Positions 8,045 through 10,985 of a stretch of 10,985 bases of DNA are shown piece after piece. The notes under the pieces were generated by a model that saw nothing but the letters and a program-made list of their open reading frames with translations, made no database searches and was not told where the DNA came from. Within the stretch, counting starts at the first letter, position 1. Each line of letters starts with the position of its first letter. The DNA lies in contig JAHFCY010000057.1 in the NCBI GenBank assembly GCA_023249255.1, positions 3,918-14,902 of the forward strand, in the 5' to 3' direction. Source of the stretch: Candidatus Lindowiibacteriota bacterium. GTDB taxonomy: Bacteria; Lindowbacteria; 2-12-FULL-62-27. Position numbers and translations under genes: made by a program.

Positions 8045-8452
8045 ATGACGATCATGGCCAAGCGTGTCTTGTTTGTGTGCGTTGAAAATTCCAATCGGAG
8101 CCAGATGGCCGAGGCGTTCGCGCGAATGCATGGCGGCAACGCGGTCGAGGCGTACAGCGCCGGGTCGCGGCCATCCGGCCATGTCAACCCGAAGGCGATC
8201 GAGTCCATGCGCGAAGTCGGATATGATCTGACGCACCACCGGTCGAAATCGATCGATGAAATGGCGGAGATGGAATTCGACTATGCGGTCACGATGGGAT
8301 GTGGCGACGCCTGTCCGTTTGTGAAGGCGGCGCATCGGGAAGACTGGAACATTCCGGACCCGCGCGACATGGCGTCGGACGAGTTTCGGTCAGTCCGGGA
8401 TTTGATCGAGCGGAAGGTGAAGGCGCTGGTTGATTCCATCTCTCCTCAGTAA
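8045..8452 (+). CDS. ArsC-type arsenate reductase / low-molecular-weight phosphatase fold
   Basis: A 135-residue cytoplasmic protein of the low-molecular-weight tyrosine phosphatase fold, closest to thioredoxin-coupled arsenate reductases. Seen in sequence: the phosphate-binding loop C-x5-R-S at Cys12-Arg18 (CVENSNRSQMAEAFAR), a second redox pair Cys86 and Cys90 in VTMGCGDACP, and the general-acid Asp105 in IPDPRD. The three cysteines match the ArsC relay in which arsenate is reduced and the disulfide then passed to thioredoxin. The Cys86-Cys90 spacing is shorter than in the plasmid pI258 enzyme. No arsR, arsB or acr3 neighbour is seen, so it stands alone here and a phosphatase role is not excluded. 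The start may be 8045 or ATG 8054; neither has a good ribosome site. Confidence 0.9.
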   Translation: MTIMAKRVLFVCVENSNRSQMAEAFARMHGGNAVEAYSAGSRPSGHVNPKAIESMREVGYDLTHHRSKSIDEMAEMEFDYAVTMGCGDACPFVKAAHREDWNIPDPRDMASDEFRSVRDLIERKVKALVDSISPQ

Positions 8453-8476
8453 ACGGGAGAAGGATCATTGCGTTTT

Positions 8477-8502
8477 CCGATTTGTTGTAAAAACAATTTC
8501 GG
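8477..8502 (+). terminator. Imperfect hairpin after the ArsC-type gene
   Basis: CCGATTTGTT and AACAATTTCGG form an imperfect stem around a short A-rich loop about 25 nt past the stop. There is no clear T tract after it, so Rho-independent termination is only possible, not shown. A second small palindrome (TCGGA-TAT-TCCGA) follows at 8499-8511 and overlaps its end. Confidence 0.25.
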
Positions 8503-8586
8503 ATATTCCGAATACAATCTGAAATCCGCGTTTGAACCGGCCTCGGAGGTGGGTTGTGACGACTGAGAAAATAATTGATTGGTTAA

Positions 8587-8601
8587 AATCTCATCGAGAT
8601 T
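8587..8601 (-). terminator. Small hairpin after the zinc-ribbon membrane gene
   Basis: On the minus strand AATCTC-GAT-GAGATT forms a 6-bp stem with a 3-nt loop about 10 nt past the stop of the gene ending at 8611, followed by TTTAACC. The stem is AT-rich and the T run is short, so termination strength would be low. Confidence 0.3.
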
Positions 8602-8610
8602 CACTATAAA

Positions 8611-9315
8611 TTATTCATCGGCAGGGGGCAAAAATCGTCTGTCCCCACTGTTGTTGTAGAGCATCATGCGCGCGGACCAACCGTATCTTGCAACGAATGG
8701 CGATGCCGCATAAGACGGCAACGGAATGGGGGCGTATGCCGGAACAAGCGGGGTTGGGTGGGGGCTTGCTGACGTCGTCGATGCGGTGGCCGGCTCTATT
8801 GGTTGAGCGGCGTTGTGCGAACCGGCGGCGTCTGCGGGGCTTATTGTCGGAGTTTGAGTCGCGCTGACCTCATCTTTCATGCGAGGGGAATTTGAATCCG
8901 GCACGAAATTAAACGATATGAGAGCAGATATCAGACCAGCCGCGATCCAGACGAGGAGCGCTGAAAGGGAAGCGGCGAGCCAGATCGGACACGCACCATC
9001 GGCGGATGCGGTCGGGGCTTTGGGTTCGACTTTGGCGTCGACTTTATTCGCCGCGTTCCATTCCTTGAACACAATCCCGCAGGACATGCATCCCCAGTCG
9101 TCCGCGTTTTGCGTTCCGCAGAACGGGCATTTCTTTAAAGGAGGGGCAATCGGGAGAAGATATTGGTCCGACCACGGAACGGGCAACCCGTGAAAGGGAT
9201 ATAGGCGGAGAACCCTGTCGGTCCCGGCGGTTCTGTCCAAAACGGCTGCGCGCAATGCCGCGTTCCATGACGTTTGTCCGTATCGGCCCATCCAATTCAT
9301 GCGGTCGGTTCCCAT
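8611..9315 (-). CDS. Zinc-ribbon, single-pass membrane protein of unknown function
   Basis: A protein of about 234 residues I cannot assign to a named family. Residue numbers below count from the TTG at 9318, one codon upstream of the ATG chosen here. Seen in sequence: a zinc-ribbon Cys64-x2-Cys67 (KKCPFCGTQ) paired with Cys77-x2-Cys80 (WGCMSCGIVFKEW), one hydrophobic helix at about 111-139 (IWLAASLSALLVWIAAGLISA), then a long low-complexity tail rich in Pro, Ala, Ser and Thr (about 141-205) ending in a more ordered segment. The ribbon would face one side of the membrane and the Pro/Ala tail the other. ATGs at 9315, 9300 and 9291 are possible starts. The gene diverges from the large SseB-like gene, which also begins with zinc-binding cysteines, suggesting a shared role (inference). 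Confidence 0.65.
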   Translation of the reverse strand: MGTDRMNWMGRYGQTSWNAALRAAVLDRTAGTDRVLRLYPFHGLPVPWSDQYLLPIAPPLKKCPFCGTQNADDWGCMSCGIVFKEWNAANKVDAKVEPKAPTASADGACPIWLAASLSALLVWIAAGLISALISFNFVPDSNSPRMKDEVSATQTPTISPADAAGSHNAAQPIEPATASTTSASPHPTPLVPAYAPIPLPSYAASPFVARYGWSARMMLYNNSGDRRFLPPADE

Positions 9316-9392
9316 CAAAACGAGTGTCCCGCAAATTTTTCATGGTGTCAAAAGAAATGCCGGGTGGTAGGCTTGTTGGAATGGAGACCGAG

Positions 9393-10985
9393 ATGACGGA
9401 TGCGGATATCCCCGGCATTCCGAACTGTGCATTTCATCCGGGCATCGATTCGACCGGTCAGTGCGTGGGGTGCGGCCGATATCTTTGCGATCAATGTGCG
9501 ACGATAGTCAAAGGCTCCATCCTCTGCGGCACGTGCGCCAGACCAAAAGAGGAAACGATCTTGGACTTGGCATGTGAGGCCGCCTTCCGGGACCATGGCA
9601 AAATTGATGAATTCCACACCATTTTCCTGAATACCACTCTTTACGTTCCAACCAGCAACATTCCCGATAGTACCGGCGTGCGCTGGGCGAAGGATGGGGA
9701 AGTATTTTCTCCAATCATTTATAAAGAAGAGGGAACAATGTTTCTGATGGCTTTTGACGATCTCAATAAACTACGGGCACGTTTCCCTCGTGAAACGGGA
9801 TATGTCGGCCTGGCCGCACATGCGTTGATTGAGTCCTGGGCGGATCCCCGCGTCCATCTCTGGTTGAACCCGGTAACGAACTACGCGCATAATTTCCAGC
9901 CGGATGAAATCGAATACCTGAAAAATCGGATTCTTTCGTCGTCGCCCCAAAAAACGGCGATCCCGCCCGATACGAAAGTGATGATTGGCGAACCGAAGGT
10001 TGTTCCTCCCAATTTGCTGTCCCGACTGAACGATTTTTGTAAACGAAACGAAGAAATCACCGATGCTTTTCTCGGCCTTGTCTACTTTGCACTGAAGGAC
10101 GAAAAGCCGGGATTATATCTGGTATTGAAATTGGATTCGATGGAAACTCCGGTAATGGCTGCCATTCAGAAGGAACTTGCCATCGTGATACAGGAAAGCC
10201 TGCCTGAAGGTGAATACATCAACATGGCATTTTACGATGGGACAGGAATCCAGACGGATCTCGTCCGGCAGGTGAAGCCGTTTTATCGAAAAATACAGGC
10301 GGCGCAGACCACTATTCCTCCACCCAGGCCTTCCGTTGTTGTCCCGGAATCGGGCGATCTCCTCTGGTACGTTAATACGACCGAGGGACAACAGGGCCCG
10401 TTTACGCTGAATCAATTGCGGGACTGGTATTCCAATAAAGAATTGTCCGACGATCATTACATCTGGTGTCCGGATTGGCCGGATTGGAAACGGGTTGGGG
10501 AGATAAAAAATACCCTGTGTCCCCAACCGGGTGTCACTGCGAGCGCCGCGGAGTTCTATGAGCCGTTCAAGGAATCCCACGTCAATTTCCTCTATAACAT
10601 TCTCTTTTGCGATAACATCGAATTGTTTCGAAATGAGAAGAGCGCCGCGGGAGGTCACCCGTGGGACGTCCTGTTGACGGAGAATCCGGACATCAACGCA
10701 TTGACGGCTCTCGCCAACAGCGAACGGGAAGAGGGCCGTGTTCGTGCGCTTGCATTCAACCGGCTTCGATCCCTCGGTCGTCCGGTCCCGCCGCGGAAAA
10801 TCCTTGGTGTCGTTATCGAAGTGCATTTACAGGGGCTTGATGTTCTGGCCGCTTTCGCCGATGGCGGGGTACGCTATCTCAATCAATCTGGAAAAATCGC
10901 CGTCTTTGAAGAAGATTGTGTTCCCGCGGTCAAAGCGCGCGCTGAAGAGTTGCTCATGGTATCTGAATCGGTTGTCGGACAGATT
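9393..10985 (+). CDS. Multidomain B-box / SseB-like / GYF_2 protein, partial at 3' end
   Basis: The frame is open from the ATG to the right edge (531 codons, no stop). Domains in order: a B-box-like zinc finger at 12-48 (Cys12, His15, Cys24, Cys27, Cys32, Cys35, Cys45, Cys48); an SseB N-terminal-like module at about 72-185 (FLNTTLYVPTSN, VFSPIIYKEEGTMFLMAF, HLWLNP); an SseB C-terminal-like module at about 195-300 (MIGEPKVVPPNLLSRL, AFLGLVYFALKDEKPGLYLV, INMAFYDG); a GYF_2-like module at about 323-372 (LLWYVNTTEGQQGPFTLNQL, IWCPDWPDWKRVGE); and a C-terminal domain from about 384 containing ILGVVIEVHLQGLDVLAAFA and GGVRYLNQSGKIAVFE, which looks conserved but which I cannot name. SseB is known only from a serine-sensitivity phenotype in E. 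coli; GYF modules bind proline-rich peptides. No signal peptide is seen. The start at 9393 has GGAG 6 nt upstream; in-frame ATGs at 9342, 9357 and 9381 lack one. Confidence 0.8.
   Translation, partial: MTDADIPGIPNCAFHPGIDSTGQCVGCGRYLCDQCATIVKGSILCGTCARPKEETILDLACEAAFRDHGKIDEFHTIFLNTTLYVPTSNIPDSTGVRWAKDGEVFSPIIYKEEGTMFLMAFDDLNKLRARFPRETGYVGLAAHALIESWADPRVHLWLNPVTNYAHNFQPDEIEYLKNRILSSSPQKTAIPPDTKVMIGEPKVVPPNLLSRLNDFCKRNEEITDAFLGLVYFALKDEKPGLYLVLKLDSMETPVMAAIQKELAIVIQESLPEGEYINMAFYDGTGIQTDLVRQVKPFYRKIQAAQTTIPPPRPSVVVPESGDLLWYVNTTEGQQGPFTLNQLRDWYSNKELSDDHYIWCPDWPDWKRVGEIKNTLCPQPGVTASAAEFYEPFKESHVNFLYNILFCDNIELFRNEKSAAGGHPWDVLLTENPDINALTALANSEREEGRVRALAFNRLRSLGRPVPPRKILGVVIEVHLQGLDVLAAFADGGVRYLNQSGKIAVFEEDCVPAVKARAEELLMVSESVVGQI

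Noticed and set aside
7392-8048. A 218-codon plus-strand open frame
   Set aside because: Antisense to the CYTH gene, whose ExExK and other motifs are clear.
9044-9617. Overlapping minus-strand frames across the start of the SseB-like gene
   Set aside because: They conflict with the zinc-ribbon gene and the B-box coding frame and show no motif.
10113-10826. A 237-codon open frame on the minus strand
   Set aside because: It lies opposite the SseB/GYF-like gene, whose translation shows coherent zinc-finger, SseB and GYF motifs; the minus product has no recognisable domain.

Overview
The window is a GC-rich bacterial chromosome segment of housekeeping genes broken by two accessory patches. No taxonomic marker is present. 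Complete TypA/BipA, a two-domain glutamine-dependent NAD synthetase, a DUF4438-type protein, an IS200-like (REP-associated) transposase and short heptamer repeat arrays suggest a free-living, probably environmental or uncultivated Gram-negative-type lineage; I would not name a phylum.

Layout. Positions 3-98 hold the possible last codons of a plus-strand gene that converges on typA (90-1916, minus). Upstream of typA lie a palindromic cluster of heptamer repeats (1933-2007) and a DUF4438-family gene (2011-2907, minus). From about 2992 to 5580 the order looks disturbed. A decayed copy of the first ~55 bases of the NAD synthetase gene (2992-3050) abuts a 943-bp transposase element with near-perfect terminal inverted repeats (3059-4001). 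A C-rich heptamer array follows (4001-4085), then an unrecognised exported-protein gene (4120-5391, minus) with its own strong promoter and a 17-codon upstream ORF. The intact NAD synthetase gene begins at 5581.

The second half is compact. nadE (5581-7212, plus) converges with a CYTH-domain gene (7209-8033, minus), their stop codons overlapping by 4 nt. The CYTH gene diverges, with an 11-nt gap, from an ArsC-type/low-molecular-weight phosphatase-fold gene (8045-8452, plus). The last patch is a divergent pair with no clear housekeeping role: a small zinc-ribbon membrane protein (8611-9315, minus) and a large multidomain protein (9393 to the window edge, plus) with an N-terminal B-box-like zinc finger, two SseB-like modules, a GYF_2-like module and a C-terminal domain I cannot name.

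No tRNA, rRNA, CRISPR array or phage structural gene was seen. The most unusual signals are the duplicated nadE start beside the transposase element, the two heptamer arrays, the short upstream ORF joined by an ATGA overlap to the exported protein, and the SseB/GYF fusion.
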